A program made the position numbers and the translations under genes. Under the pieces are notes generated by a model. It was given only the letters and a program-made list of their open reading frames with translations. It did no database searches and was not told the origin of the DNA. From NCBI GenBank assembly GCA_945828175.1, contig CALZQD010000080.1:1-7371 (forward strand): a stretch of 7,371 nt of DNA, given 5' to 3'. This document shows, in pieces, positions 7,331 to 7,371 of the stretch. How positions within the stretch are numbered: the first letter of the stretch is position 1; the number at the start of each line of letters is the position of its first letter. Source of the DNA: an uncultured Bacteroidales bacterium. Lineage in GTDB: Bacteria > Bacteroidota > Bacteroidia > Bacteroidales > Muribaculaceae.

Positions 7331-7371
7331 CTGTCTCTTATACACATCTCCGAGCCCACGAGACGTAGAGG
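7331..7371 (+). other. Nextera/Tn5 adapter read-through left on the contig end (not genomic)
   Basis: Bases 7331-7349 are the 19-base Tn5 mosaic end (CTGTCTCTTATACACATCT). Bases 7350-7364 (CCGAGCCCACGAGAC) complete the Illumina Nextera read-2 adapter as it appears in read-through. The final seven bases, GTAGAGG, match the start of the i7 index I remember as N712 (GTAGAGGA). Everything after 7330 should be trimmed. An ATG at 7324 opens a 14-codon frame through this sequence, including the artefact peptide SYTHLRAHET, and should not be annotated. Confidence 0.98.

Noticed and set aside
7324..7368. Small plus-strand open frame beginning ATG at 7324 and ending in TAG at 7366
   Set aside because: Most of it encodes the well-known adapter artefact SYTHLRAHET; it exists only because the Nextera sequence was not trimmed.

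Overview
The window is a fragment of a chromosomal cell-shape locus, almost certainly from a Bacteroidota (Bacteroidales) bacterium. Three things point there. The six proteins carry Bacteroidales-type signatures, for example PBP2 beginning MRKNYDLEKRKYVIGG, a 513-residue PurH ending RHFKH, and a RodA longer than the enterobacterial form. The gene order purH-mreB-mreC-mreD-mrdA-rodA is one I recall as typical of that phylum. The only recognisable promoter element is a TAnnTTTG-type -7 box, and no start has a convincing Shine-Dalgarno sequence. The coding DNA is GC-rich by eye with many GTC/GCC/CTC codons, while the leader before purH is strongly AT-rich. I cannot fix the genus; a gut Bacteroidales is a reasonable guess.

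All genes lie on the minus strand, so transcription runs from high to low coordinates. An AT-rich leader (7196-7330) with a -7 box is followed by purH (7195-5654), a 39-base gap, mreB (5614-4595), a 24-base gap, mreC with a GTG start (4570-3713), mreD overlapping mreC by 4 bases (3716-3192), mrdA/PBP2 overlapping mreD by 17 bases (3208-1352), and rodA overlapping mrdA by 20 bases if it starts at 1371. RodA runs off the window at base 1, just before its conserved C-terminal SYGG region. There is no gene-free stretch longer than 300 bases, no RNA gene, no mobile element and no CRISPR array.

Five of the six products form the elongasome. MreB filaments under the inner membrane, the MreC/MreD membrane proteins, and the RodA glycosyltransferase with the PBP2 transpeptidase together insert new peptidoglycan into the side wall. 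PurH, the last enzyme(s) of IMP synthesis, appears to share the transcript and is the odd metabolic partner.

The last 41 bases (7331-7371) are not biological. They are the Tn5 mosaic end plus Nextera read-through adapter and the start of an i7 index, so the real sequence ends at about 7330. I see no undescribed system here: this is a well-preserved housekeeping operon with an assembly artefact at one end.
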